From Lachnospiraceae bacterium (GTDB lineage: Bacteria > Bacillota > Clostridia > Lachnospirales > Lachnospiraceae): a stretch of 38,826 bases of DNA. The stretch is taken from NCBI GenBank assembly GCA_017542245.1, contig JAFXXN010000006.1, positions 1 to 38,826 of the forward strand. The letters are read 5' to 3'. Shown one piece after another: positions 1-8,953 of this stretch (its first letter is position 1; each line of letters starts with the position of its first letter). Under the pieces are notes generated by a model, which was not told the origin of the DNA, searched no databases, and worked only from the letters and a program-made list of their open reading frames with translations. The translations under genes and the position numbers were made by a program.

Positions 1-57
1 TATATTCGTCAACTTAAAAGTGAGCCACTCGCTGATTTGATTTTGAGCCACCTAACG

Positions 58-831
58 CTAGCTTGAAAGTGAGCCACTTAGTTTCTTCACTTTCTTTGTT
101 TTTGCTAACCGATATGATTCACCATTCATATCCAATACATAGGAATTGAAGGTTAGTCGGTCAATCATCGCAGCAACCATGGCTGTGTTTTCAAAAAGTG
201 TTGTCCACTCTGAAAACGGTAGATTTGTAGTAGTTATAATGCTTCCACGCTCGCTCCGGTCTGCTATTATCTTGAAAAGCAGTTCTGATTGATAGCGGTC
301 AAAGCTTACATAGCCCATTTCATCCAGAATTAACAAATCCACACGCTGGATACGTTTTTCCAAACGGCCGAGAGAATAGTTGTCTCTGGCTTCGGATAAT
401 TCCGTAGATAAGGATGCTGCATTTTTAAACAAAACCGTCATTCCCAAGGAACAGGCTTTTAATCCGAGGCCGATAGCCATATGCGTTTTGCCCCGGCCGG
501 GATTGCCCAGCATTGTTATATTTCGACGTTCTTTAATAAACTTGCAACTGGACAGTTCATCTACGAACAATCGGCTTATTTCGCCGTTATAACGGCTTAC
601 ATCCAGTTCGTCCAAGGTTTTTGTGTATGGGAAACCGGCTTGCTTTAAACGACGTTTATTATTATTTTCCTGCCGTTGTTCAAACTCGGCTTTCATAAGC
701 ATAAGCAAAAGATCGGCGAAGTCCGAATCTGGAGATGCTTGCCTTAGTTGTTCGGAATAAGTAGCAAATGTTGGTACCTTAAGTTGCTTGGCTAGCATTT
801 TGATTTGCTCATTAATTAACAGCTGACTCAT
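58..831 (-). CDS. istB: IstB-like ATP-binding helper protein of IS21 element
   Basis: This is the 257-residue AAA+ helper that activates the IstA transposase and helps choose target DNA. A Walker A motif (GNPGRGKT, residues 109-116) and a Walker B motif (LLILDEMGY, about 165-173) are clear, and the N-terminal region has the usual IstB helical character. The length is typical of the family. The start is set by a strong AAGGAGGTG site lying inside the end of istA, so translation is probably coupled to istA. The reading frame is uninterrupted, which suggests a functional or recently active element. Confidence 0.95.
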   Translation of the reverse strand: MSQLLINEQIKMLAKQLKVPTFATYSEQLRQASPDSDFADLLLMLMKAEFEQRQENNNKRRLKQAGFPYTKTLDELDVSRYNGEISRLFVDELSSCKFIKERRNITMLGNPGRGKTHMAIGLGLKACSLGMTVLFKNAASLSTELSEARDNYSLGRLEKRIQRVDLLILDEMGYVSFDRYQSELLFKIIADRSERGSIITTTNLPFSEWTTLFENTAMVAAMIDRLTFNSYVLDMNGESYRLAKTKKVKKLSGSLSS

Positions 832-2200
832 AGTTTTTCACCTCCTTTCCAAGACCAAGTTGGTCGTATTGATGGAGGTCAACTTGAAGAATCTTTACTG
901 GATCCTTGATGGGTTGTTCTTTTTGAGAAAAACTATGAAGTATTTCAACCATCCTGGAGTAATCGCCGTTGAGATGTTTCATCTCCTCAAGAACTTCAGG
1001 TGGTATGTTTTGTTTCACCGGTGCAGCATTCAAAATGGCACGTTTTCGTTTTTCCAGCAGAGGCATGTAGTGTTCTAACTGATAAACATTATTGTCTCTT
1101 GAAAAACAACGACTGTGGCTGGCAATCAGCTCACCTTTATAATAGATTTCCACGGTTTCCGGATATCCTTTTACCCCGACCAGCATACCAACATACTTAA
1201 TAGGAACGGAGTAGTTATTCATACGGAAACGAACGGTAGAGAAAGCATTTACTCGGACATTAGCACTTTTGGCTATTTCAAAGTGGTAACCGGGAAGCCT
1301 CTGTAAAGCCTCTTTTTCTATGTTGAACATGGTGCCTACACTTGAGGGCTTTCCTTTAATGCTATGACTTTCATATTTAAGGCAACGGCTGAGAAGCAAT
1401 TCGTTAAGCAAAGTAATGTCCGTTACCCTGGGGACTGGAACAAGAATGTTTCTTCGGCTCCAACCTACCAATCCTTCGACAAGGCCTTTTTCGTGTCCTT
1501 CGGCGGGATTGCAGAACACGGCTTCAAAACCATAGTGTGCAGTTAAAGCGGTATATCCGGCCTGCGCTTTCGCATGTAGCCCAAAACCATCCTTTACGGC
1601 AACCTTGCCATTATCGAAAATGACTTTTGATGGAACACCTCCAATGGTATCAAAGATACGCACAACGGCATCCAAAAAGCTTTCTTCATTCTGACGATGA
1701 TATGCAAGAACAATAGGGCGGCAACTATAGCACAGCCTGGCACAGAAGATATTTATCTTGGTCTTTTTTCCAGAAAGATAAACCTGTGCTTCGCCCCAGT
1801 CTACTTGTATAGCTTCGCCAGGATCGAATTGAAGAGGAATGAAAGCTTTTGGCTCGTTTTCTTTAATTTCATGTACTTTGGCACGAACCGTAGATTCCCC
1901 ACCGGCAAATCCCTTCTCCTCAACAAGGCGATCATAGATACGCTTTGCTGTATGAGATTGCTTCTTAAGTCCTTCCTTGGCGTCTTCCTCAAGGCACTGA
2001 CGGATGAAATCCACAGTAGATTCTGTAAGGATTGTCGATTCACGTTCCGGGACCTTTCGTTCCCAGGGGACTGCATTTCCTTCACAATACTTTTTAACGG
2101 TATTTCTGGAAATGCCCATACTTTTGGCGATCTTCCGTTGGCTTTCGCCAGCGAGAAAGCGCTTACGTATTTCATAATAATCTTGCATTGTGATAACCAC
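812..2200 (-). CDS. istA: IS21-family transposase IstA
   Basis: This DDE transposase of about 462 residues cuts and joins the element ends. The N-terminus has a resolvase-like helix-turn-helix (about residues 10-40, with SQRKIAKSMGISRNTVKKY). The catalytic core shows D134 (QVDWGEA), D196 (VIFDNGK) and a glutamate within 234-242 (AEGHEKGLVE). A GTG start at 2200 sits about 8 nt after GGAGGG; an ATG four codons later is the alternative. No frameshift or stop is seen. It overlaps istB by 20 nt, as is usual for the family. Confidence 0.95.
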   Translation of the reverse strand: MVITMQDYYEIRKRFLAGESQRKIAKSMGISRNTVKKYCEGNAVPWERKVPERESTILTESTVDFIRQCLEEDAKEGLKKQSHTAKRIYDRLVEEKGFAGGESTVRAKVHEIKENEPKAFIPLQFDPGEAIQVDWGEAQVYLSGKKTKINIFCARLCYSCRPIVLAYHRQNEESFLDAVVRIFDTIGGVPSKVIFDNGKVAVKDGFGLHAKAQAGYTALTAHYGFEAVFCNPAEGHEKGLVEGLVGWSRRNILVPVPRVTDITLLNELLLSRCLKYESHSIKGKPSSVGTMFNIEKEALQRLPGYHFEIAKSANVRVNAFSTVRFRMNNYSVPIKYVGMLVGVKGYPETVEIYYKGELIASHSRCFSRDNNVYQLEHYMPLLEKRKRAILNAAPVKQNIPPEVLEEMKHLNGDYSRMVEILHSFSQKEQPIKDPVKILQVDLHQYDQLGLGKEVKNYESAVN

Positions 2201-2306
2201 CGTTCTTTCCCTCCGAATATAAAAGTCTTATATTCAGAGTAATGTAACGAGTGGCTCACTTTCAAGTCAGCGTTTTTGTAAAAAATGGCTCACTAATAGG
2301 TTAGCA

Positions 2307-2544
2307 TTTATATCCTTTGATGAGTTAATCATACAACGAAAGTCCGGTTTTGATGTCTCCCGGCAGGAGACACTTTCAAAAAATGAACCACTAACCCGTT
2401 TCGGGTTGACCTCATGGCCCGTTGGTCCAAAACGCAAACGGACAGCAAGTTCCCCTGCTGTCCGAATTCTTTAATTTCAGCATATATCCTGCTGGCATAC
2501 GATTCTCCTACATTTGCTATATTATGAACCACTAACCCCGTCCC
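2307..2544. other. Non-coding, hairpin-rich stretch between IS21 and macrodomain gene
   Basis: There is no credible gene here. The stretch holds three perfect inverted repeats: TGTCTCC/GGAGACA near 2358-2375, AACCCG/CGGGTT near 2394-2408, and CGGACAGCA/TGCTGTCCG near 2438-2464. The motif ATGAACCACTAACCC occurs twice, at about 2387 and 2525. It resembles the end of an older mobile element rather than a promoter region. The last hairpins could also help end transcription of the macrodomain operon, although no good U-tract follows them. Confidence 0.45.
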
Positions 2545-3213
2545 CTAGGGTCCCACTTTTACATTCAGAAGCATATTGTTTCCGTCCTCAACCACAACGC
2601 GGAACTGTGTGCCGTCCTCTTGAATCCTTCCACCTAAGATGTTCGTCAAAGCATCTCCCGTGGAAAGATGCATTTCCTTCGTTGTATTACCGTCGAAATA
2701 CGCAAGCACCTTCTGATATTCCGAATCAGAAAACGCACACAACAGCACCTTCAGCTCATAGTCCGGGTACTTTGCCACAAAATTCCGAACCGCCTCACAG
2801 CATCTCTTAGCGGACTCTTTCGCAGGATTCTCAAGTCTTCCGCCAAAGATTCCGGAACTAATCAACGGAAACGAAATACTGTGATATTCATTATCCTTCA
2901 GCACTACCAATGAATTAAAATATGCCGCAAACAACTCATCAAACGCCTCCGGCGTATCAGCAAAATTCGGACCCACCGCATGAATAATCCCCTTCGCATT
3001 CGATAATCCAAACGCCGGAGTAATTACCGCATCTCCGTCCTCCAACGGCGTCTTGTACTCACGACATGCCGCAGCAAGTTCCGAAGATCCTGCCTTCTTA
3101 AATATCACGCCGCAGATTCCGCCGCCTTCCGCAAGGTAGCGGTTTGCCGCATTCACAATCACATCCGCATTCTGGTCCGCACAGGAACCGTGAATTAATT
3201 CAATCGTTGCCAT
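2545..3213 (-). CDS. Macrodomain protein (O-acetyl-ADP-ribose deacetylase-like)
   Basis: This 222-residue macrodomain probably binds ADP-ribose and may hydrolyse ADP-ribosyl groups. The signature NAAN (residues 21-24), the glycine loop GGGICG (30-35), HAVGP near 79 and a C-terminal ISSGIFGG loop match the YmdB/TARG-type fold. The domain covers about the first 170 residues; the last 50 form an extra beta-rich tail I do not recognise. A GGAGGGG site precedes the ATG. It is the last gene of the helicase operon, 27 nt after the HD gene, which hints at a shared role in nucleotide or ADP-ribose signalling. The exact substrate cannot be read from sequence. Confidence 0.88.
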   Translation of the reverse strand: MATIELIHGSCADQNADVIVNAANRYLAEGGGICGVIFKKAGSSELAAACREYKTPLEDGDAVITPAFGLSNAKGIIHAVGPNFADTPEAFDELFAAYFNSLVVLKDNEYHSISFPLISSGIFGGRLENPAKESAKRCCEAVRNFVAKYPDYELKVLLCAFSDSEYQKVLAYFDGNTTKEMHLSTGDALTNILGGRIQEDGTQFRVVVEDGNNMLLNVKVGP

Positions 3214-3240
3214 TTAACCCCTCCATATCAGAGCACAATC

Positions 3241-3705
3241 TTATCCCAGCCCAAATTCCTTACAAAGCGCATCATAACGGGCCTGTTCTTTTTCTTTGAC
3301 AGGCTTCGATAAATCATTCATCACATGATGCATTACATCCGCATCCTTTAATACCTCGTCCATCGAAGAATCAATATTAGCTTTGTCATCATGGTGGTAA
3401 ATAGCTGAACAGATAATATCAATCTCTTCTTCCGTCATATCTTCCTGCTTTTCCAAAATCTTCCTTGCAAGCTCTGCTCCCAGATGCGCATGGTCATCAT
3501 AAGAACCGGTCTTATAAGCATGAAGGTCGTGAAGCATGGCGGCTATGGCTGCAAGTTCCGGATCCAACCCGCGTTTCTTTGCAATCAATGTAGCGGCAAG
3601 TGACACGCCGTACAGATGATTAACGGCACTGTTACGCTTATCCTCGTCTTCCATCTTGTTCAGTTTCTTTTCTACTACCTTGCGGATTTCCTTTAATCGG
3701 CTCAT
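3241..3705 (-). CDS. HD-domain metal-dependent phosphohydrolase
   Basis: This is a 154-residue single-domain HD hydrolase. The metal-binding set is visible: H30, the H59-D60 pair (AAMLHDLHAY), H104/H105 (IYHHDD) and D121 (LKDADVMHH). Proteins of this size act on nucleotides or cyclic nucleotides, but the substrate is not evident. AAAGGAG lies just before the ATG. It starts 17 nt after the stop of the large helicase and is followed by the macrodomain gene. That order is consistent with a nucleotide clean-up role in the same pathway, which is inference. Confidence 0.85.
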   Translation of the reverse strand: MSRLKEIRKVVEKKLNKMEDEDKRNSAVNHLYGVSLAATLIAKKRGLDPELAAIAAMLHDLHAYKTGSYDDHAHLGAELARKILEKQEDMTEEEIDIICSAIYHHDDKANIDSSMDEVLKDADVMHHVMNDLSKPVKEKEQARYDALCKEFGLG

Positions 3706-3722
3706 ATTACTCCTTTCAGGAA

Positions 3723-6700
3723 TTATTTTTCCATCGACTTTATTCTTGCATAAACACTTTGTAATTCAGGCCCGGCATTTCCTCCGCTCATGGCCATTGC
3801 TATATTCGCTTTCTTTCTGGCTTCAGTGAAGTCTCCTATGTCGCAGTATGCGCCCGCTAAAGAGGTATATAAAGCCGGTGAACCAATTGATTTTCCATAA
3901 ATGGAAATATATTTTTCCGCAGTTTCGATTGCCTTTTCCGGTTGCTCTAACTTGCGAAGGATTGACGTATACCTTGAAAGAATGCTTCGAATTACCTGTC
4001 TGTCATTGCTTCTTTCAAAAATAGTTTCAAACAGTTTTTTTGAATAAATGTAATCGGAACTGTCCTTCATTTCCTGTGCTAGACGAATCAATTCAGAATC
4101 ATCTGTATCATCAAAGTTCAGCTTATTAATCCGCATCTCATTTAATTTATATAACTCTTCTTTTCGTACGGTCGTATAATGCGAATCAACCCATCTTCCG
4201 CCAATCAGGTAATAAGTTTCTCCATCTAATGTATAAGATTCGCGCTTACTCTTTGTCGTTTTGCTAGTTTCGTTTTTTTCTGTCTCTGGAATGCTATCTT
4301 TAAAAGGCATCGATGACTGAATATTATTTTCCACAGTTGACGCAGTTACAGAATCATCTCCAGAGAAATACCGAACAATCTCCCTTTGAACACTTATAGG
4401 ATATTTTAAAATCTTATATGAATAACCTTTCGCACTTACTGTATCTACATCTTTTATACCTTTTTGCGCTCCGAGTTCCGTTTGAATATTAACAAACTCA
4501 CCTTTAATGTTTCGTTCTTCAACATACCCATGTTTTAGTAAAAACCTCCAAATAACGGCTGCAGATGTTTTTTTAACGTTTGACTGCTCCGTAATTCGAT
4601 TTAACTCATCCCGAATCTCAACAATTGAAAGCATATCCTGATAGGTAAACTGCGCTGCTTCCTCTCTCGTCATTTGAAATTCATCTTTTCGTTTGTTATT
4701 ACTAATTTTCGTTTTTACTAATGGCTCAGCTTCTAATTCTTTCATTGGCTCAGGATCTATTTCGTCTGTCTTTATGCCCTTAAAATCCCGAATCTCTGAA
4801 AGAAAAGCTTCCCCATACTTAGAAAATTGGCTTTCTCCTACACCGCTAATCTGAAGCATTTCCCATCTCGTAGTCGGCTGAACTTCTGCCATCCTTTCAA
4901 GTGCTTTATCTGAAAATACATAAGATGCCGGAATATGTTCTATAGATGCAAGACAAGTGCGTATGATTTTGAGCTTTTCTAATAGAAATCTTGCCTGCTC
5001 AACCCTGTTAACCTCAGGATTTTTAGGGTTATTATTGATAACAATCTCCTGTATTGACGGGCTCTTTATAACAATCGATTGCGGTTTTTGATTCGAACTT
5101 ATTTCTTGTTTTTCTCCCACCACATCTACATATTTCATTCCTCTGGTAAATGCAATCGGATAAACAAAATCTTTCTCTACTCCTGAATCAAATGCAACCG
5201 TAAAGTCTTTCACTGTACCATTTGAATTCAGACCCACTTCAATAATCTGACCGGTACCATAAGCAATTTGAATAATCCTCTCCCCACATTTAGGCTCTCT
5301 GACAAAAGTATTTCCAGCTAGTGAATTAGCCTTCGGTTCAGAACAAACTGCATATGGTTTTGAGGGCGATACTGCTTTGGGTTTTCCTCCCTGAAGTATA
5401 GATTTTATCTTGTTTTTTTGAGACTCGTCCTTTGTACTTTTTGTATTTCGTATAGCATTAGGATTCTTTAGTTCCTCTATAAATACAGATTTTTCCGATG
5501 TAAATGTAAATATATTCAAACGGTCCTTAGCTCTTGTCATGCCGACAAAAAATAAGCGACGTTCTTCTTCTCCTTCTTTTTCTTCGCTTTTAGATTTGGG
5601 TTCTGTAATTAGAGAATCCTTCTGCGGAAATACTCCATCGCAGACATCCATTAAATAAACCTCGTCATATTCAAGCCCCTTTGAAGAATGAATTGTAGAA
5701 AGAACAAACTTTGCACTATAATTGGGCTGCATGTTTTTTAATAAGCCGTACAGATATCCCATTCTCTTTTCAAAGCTTTGTAATGTTTTTTCACGATACG
5801 CAAGATTCGTCAGAATAAAAATCTTGTTCTGATCCATCCCGTTTCGCTCCATATATTCGCCATAACCCATATAATTTACAATCCGATAGATTGCTTTGTC
5901 CGGAGTCTCACGGAACATATTTATAAAATGTGTTCTGGTAGAATTACACTTTCCAAGTACCATTCCGGAAACATTGGCAAATCTAGCAGCTTCAAGCACC
6001 GGAGTATTCTTGCTTTTACTTATAAGACACATATTTTCCGCCTGATTCTTTCGAAGAAATGTCTGAATCTTATAATAAATCTTCATAAAGAGTTCCGTGT
6101 TATATGGGTCCTCTGCAAAACGCATGATATTAATCACATCCTGCACAACACGATGTGTAAAAAAAGTCATTTCAAGGCCCTTGATTCGATATGGAATTCG
6201 GTTCCTGTCCAGTAAATCTACGAGTGGCAGACAACTCTCATTTAAACGATATAATACTGCTGTTTCCTGTCTGCAATCCTGAGCAACCTTTAAAAGATAA
6301 TTATACTGGTTGTTCCTTGACTTTAATTCAATATATCGGATATCACTTCCTTCTGAACGAACCGCCTGCATTGTCTTTTTATGACGATAAATATTTCGCT
6401 GAATAAAACGGTCCGCTAAATCAACGATTTTTGCATTCGAACGATAATTGTGACTCATTACAAGCACTTTTGCTTCAGAATGTGTTTTTTCAAAATCAAG
6501 AAGTGCCTCCGGATACGCTGCTCGGAATCCATAAATACTTTGATCTTCATCCCCGACCATAAAAAGATTTCCGTTTACACCCGCAAGCAAAGCAATAATC
6601 TTATGCTGAATTTTCGAAGTATCCTGTGCTTCATCTACACAAATATACTTAAATTGGTTCCTGTAAAAATCCAATAAATCCGCATCGCCACGAAGCATTT

Positions 6701-7310
6701 CATAAGCATAAACCATCTGATCATCATAATCCATCAGTCGATTTGCTCTTAAATACTGATTATATTGGTCGACCACCTCTAAAAGCGGAATTTCTTCTCG
6801 CTCACCAATTTCTTGAATTTCATCATCCGTAAGCATCATATTTTTGCAATATGTAATCCAAGTCTTCACGACACGTACATCACTCTCTGTCGGATACTCC
6901 GGTAAGAGTTCCTCAAGAATATTGCTTACTATCTTATTTATCTCTTTTTCATCCGTCAAAAGCTCGAACGGCTCTTTTCCTATTTTTCTGCCATAGGCCT
7001 GAATTATCTTTGCACAAATTCCATTGATTGTTCTAAACTCTACTTCTGCTGCTAAATCATCTCCAAAAATAGACGCAAATCGTTGTCCCATATCTTTTGT
7101 TGCGGCAATTGTATAGGTTAATACAAGAATATTCTCCGCAGGAATATTCTTACAAAGAATCATATAACCGGTCCGGGTAACAAGTACTGTTGTTTTACCG
7201 CTTCCGGGAACAGCAAGAAGCAGAATCGGTCCTTCGACCGATTCCACTGCTTGTAACTGTTGTTCATTTAATTGACGCCCATAATGGAAAATAAACTCAG
7301 ATGGTTCCAT
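3723..7310 (-). CDS. UvrD/PcrA-type SF1 DNA helicase with HRDC and C-terminal TPR
   Basis: This 1195-residue 3'-5' DNA helicase is much longer than PcrA/UvrD (about 720). Helicase motifs run in order: Walker A (VPGSGKTT, about 34-41), motif II (VDEAQDTS, about 224), GDEDQSIYGFRAA (about 253), HSSKGLEYDEV (about 548) and VGMTRAKDR (about 587). They cover the first 620 residues. An HRDC-like domain follows at about 780-845 (with ISGVGESQFSKYG), and TPR-like helices lie at about 1080-1190. The middle contains basic, low-complexity linkers. It starts 7 nt after the upstream gene, whose end supplies the AGGAAA site. It may be a repair helicase or part of a defence cassette; the operon context fits either. 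Confidence 0.9.
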   Translation of the reverse strand: MEPSEFIFHYGRQLNEQQLQAVESVEGPILLLAVPGSGKTTVLVTRTGYMILCKNIPAENILVLTYTIAATKDMGQRFASIFGDDLAAEVEFRTINGICAKIIQAYGRKIGKEPFELLTDEKEINKIVSNILEELLPEYPTESDVRVVKTWITYCKNMMLTDDEIQEIGEREEIPLLEVVDQYNQYLRANRLMDYDDQMVYAYEMLRGDADLLDFYRNQFKYICVDEAQDTSKIQHKIIALLAGVNGNLFMVGDEDQSIYGFRAAYPEALLDFEKTHSEAKVLVMSHNYRSNAKIVDLADRFIQRNIYRHKKTMQAVRSEGSDIRYIELKSRNNQYNYLLKVAQDCRQETAVLYRLNESCLPLVDLLDRNRIPYRIKGLEMTFFTHRVVQDVINIMRFAEDPYNTELFMKIYYKIQTFLRKNQAENMCLISKSKNTPVLEAARFANVSGMVLGKCNSTRTHFINMFRETPDKAIYRIVNYMGYGEYMERNGMDQNKIFILTNLAYREKTLQSFEKRMGYLYGLLKNMQPNYSAKFVLSTIHSSKGLEYDEVYLMDVCDGVFPQKDSLITEPKSKSEEKEGEEERRLFFVGMTRAKDRLNIFTFTSEKSVFIEELKNPNAIRNTKSTKDESQKNKIKSILQGGKPKAVSPSKPYAVCSEPKANSLAGNTFVREPKCGERIIQIAYGTGQIIEVGLNSNGTVKDFTVAFDSGVEKDFVYPIAFTRGMKYVDVVGEKQEISSNQKPQSIVIKSPSIQEIVINNNPKNPEVNRVEQARFLLEKLKIIRTCLASIEHIPASYVFSDKALERMAEVQPTTRWEMLQISGVGESQFSKYGEAFLSEIRDFKGIKTDEIDPEPMKELEAEPLVKTKISNNKRKDEFQMTREEAAQFTYQDMLSIVEIRDELNRITEQSNVKKTSAAVIWRFLLKHGYVEERNIKGEFVNIQTELGAQKGIKDVDTVSAKGYSYKILKYPISVQREIVRYFSGDDSVTASTVENNIQSSMPFKDSIPETEKNETSKTTKSKRESYTLDGETYYLIGGRWVDSHYTTVRKEELYKLNEMRINKLNFDDTDDSELIRLAQEMKDSSDYIYSKKLFETIFERSNDRQVIRSILSRYTSILRKLEQPEKAIETAEKYISIYGKSIGSPALYTSLAGAYCDIGDFTEARKKANIAMAMSGGNAGPELQSVYARIKSMEK

Positions 7311-7317
7311 ATATATG

Positions 7318-7851
7318 CTATTTTCCTATTTCCTTTGGCTTATAATAATATGCTCCATCCCTGTATTCCAAATAATCCGTCGTGGTTCTGTTTATAAGAT
7401 CCACCGCAACATTCTCCGGATAACAGGGCATATACCAGTAATAATAATCACCTAGAATCAAATAATTATTCGCATGACCATAGAAATACCCGATAACCGA
7501 CTCTTTATTTATTGTTTGCACAAGGCATTCAAACAGTAAACTGTCTTCTTCTGATAACCATTTCTTTACCAGGTACTCATGCGGGGCTGTTTTTGCATAT
7601 GTCGTAGCAAATTTCCATTTATGACTTTCGGCAAATACTTTCGCTTCTTCTATCGAAAATGCAATTGCCGCATCTTCACTTTGGCGCTCTTTTTCATATT
7701 CAACGAGTTTTGCATCGGCTTCCGCCCGGGTAGCAAATACTAACGGCTTATAATTCTCGTCAAAGAGATGCCGGCCGTTATCGTCATCATAAAACAGCCC
7801 CCATTTCAGTATTCCGTTTTCGTCAAAAGATAATACATATAGTTTCGACAT
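7318..7851 (-). CDS. Hypothetical protein, 177 aa
   Basis: I do not recognise this family. It is a soluble, aromatic-rich, slightly acidic protein with no signal peptide or membrane segment. The C-terminal half is notably rich in tyrosine and tryptophan (GDYYYWYMP, then YRDGAYYYKP at the end). The centre carries a long acidic helix (about residues 50-70). It lies 24 nt after the cyclotransferase-like gene and 7 nt before the helicase, so it is certainly in the same transcript. It could be a helicase partner or a ligand-binding domain. Confidence 0.7.
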   Translation of the reverse strand: MSKLYVLSFDENGILKWGLFYDDDNGRHLFDENYKPLVFATRAEADAKLVEYEKERQSEDAAIAFSIEEAKVFAESHKWKFATTYAKTAPHEYLVKKWLSEEDSLLFECLVQTINKESVIGYFYGHANNYLILGDYYYWYMPCYPENVAVDLINRTTTDYLEYRDGAYYYKPKEIGK

Positions 7852-7875
7852 TTTTTCTCATCTCACCTAAGGCCT

Positions 7876-8886
7876 CTATGAACGAGGCCAATGCGCACTA
7901 TAATACTTATTTTGATGATCTGCATCTGCTCTGATGTAGCACACATCTGCAATCGGAGATGTACATCCTTTTACATAATCATATGCAAAAGCAGCGCTTT
8001 CACCCATCTCCATAATGCCTTCAATAATAGTAGAGGCATATGCCATTGATACTTCTGACATCGGGCAAATCGGCTTGGTATTCTTATTGGTAAATGTTAC
8101 CGCACGAATACCTTGAATTTCGCCGAGTTCAAACACATCGGGATACCAGTTCGCGCTTCTGCCTTCTGCAGAATGAATATGATCCAGCTGGCATTCCTTA
8201 ATTAAATATGCCCTTGCAATGCAATATCCAAAGTGGTTTACATCCAAAAAGGATACAGCGGATTTTTCCCAGGCACCTTGGTTATAATTTGCAAAATACA
8301 TATTGTAGGGAAGTTCAACTTCCATCCATTCGGTCGGCATGGTTGTATCTGCACAAGGACGATATTCTCTACCATTACGTTCGCAATAATCACCTTCAAT
8401 ATAGCAGGAGAGACGTTCATAAAGCATATTGGAGCCATATGCTACATACCATACATACTCATTCTTATATGGCTGTGCTTCATAAGGAATTAAATCACTG
8501 CCGCTTACATCGTGATTATATACATACACATATGCTTCAACACGGTTGAAACAGTCATCTTCTACAACGGCTGTTTCACGAAGATAAAGACTGCCTTCAC
8601 CTTCAAGCTGGTCTATACGGGATAACTGGTCTTTGGAGACTTTATAAACTTCACCCTTTACCTTACCTTCCCCTTTTACAATGCCGGGGAAAGATCCGAG
8701 TTCGTACATAACGAAGCCATCAATTTCACCGCGCATTACAGGGTCCGCAGGTGCAAGGAAGTGATTATAATTTCCCTTACCTTTAAGAAGCGTTCCATAT
8801 ACAAATACAAATGCTTCCGTTTCACGATTAATCTCAAGTGCATTGTTTCTGTTATTCAGTTTTGAAGTAAGAATGATGTTTGCCAT
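7876..8886 (-). CDS. Tandem gamma-glutamylcyclotransferase-like protein
   Basis: The 336-residue protein has two AIG2/GGCT-fold units. The first (about residues 24-130) starts with the signature VFVYGTLLKGKGN and continues with FPGIVKGEGKVKGEVY. The second (about 145-320) starts with WYVAYGSNM and retains the YGSN glycine loop. Family members release 5-oxoproline from gamma-glutamyl amides or peptides, and many are only distantly active. A tandem arrangement is less common than single domains. The ATG is set by AAGGAGGAAAC. It lies between a WYL-like regulator and the helicase-HD-macrodomain genes. Substrate and activity are unknown. Confidence 0.75.
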   Translation of the reverse strand: MANIILTSKLNNRNNALEINRETEAFVFVYGTLLKGKGNYNHFLAPADPVMRGEIDGFVMYELGSFPGIVKGEGKVKGEVYKVSKDQLSRIDQLEGEGSLYLRETAVVEDDCFNRVEAYVYVYNHDVSGSDLIPYEAQPYKNEYVWYVAYGSNMLYERLSCYIEGDYCERNGREYRPCADTTMPTEWMEVELPYNMYFANYNQGAWEKSAVSFLDVNHFGYCIARAYLIKECQLDHIHSAEGRSANWYPDVFELGEIQGIRAVTFTNKNTKPICPMSEVSMAYASTIIEGIMEMGESAAFAYDYVKGCTSPIADVCYIRADADHQNKYYSAHWPRS

Positions 8887-8953
8887 GTCTGTTTCCTCCT
8901 TATCATGGTTGCTTGTTTTTGTTAAGCCTATTAAACCATGAAAAAGAGAATCG

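Larger units (their letters stand above)
8..2306 (-). mobile_element. IS21-family insertion sequence, apparently complete
   Basis: The element carries istA and istB in the usual order with a 20-nt overlap. Its ends hold several copies of a GTGAGCCAC-type motif: three at the left (20-28, 42-51 and 69-77) and two inverted at the right (2251-2259 and 2285-2294). Multiple terminal repeats that bind transposase are typical of IS21. The outer boundaries are estimates from aligning the two ends by eye. I could not find a convincing target duplication, partly because only seven bases lie outside the left end. Confidence 0.85.

Noticed and set aside
1697-2242. Plus-strand frame inside istA
   Set aside because: Antisense to a complete transposase with intact catalytic residues.
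1-2320. Target-site duplication flanking IS21
   Set aside because: Only seven bases lie outside the left end and no convincing match was found at the right.
2329-2532. A 67-residue minus-strand frame between IS21 and the macrodomain gene
   Set aside because: No ribosome site; composed mainly of the hairpin arms; no recognised domain.
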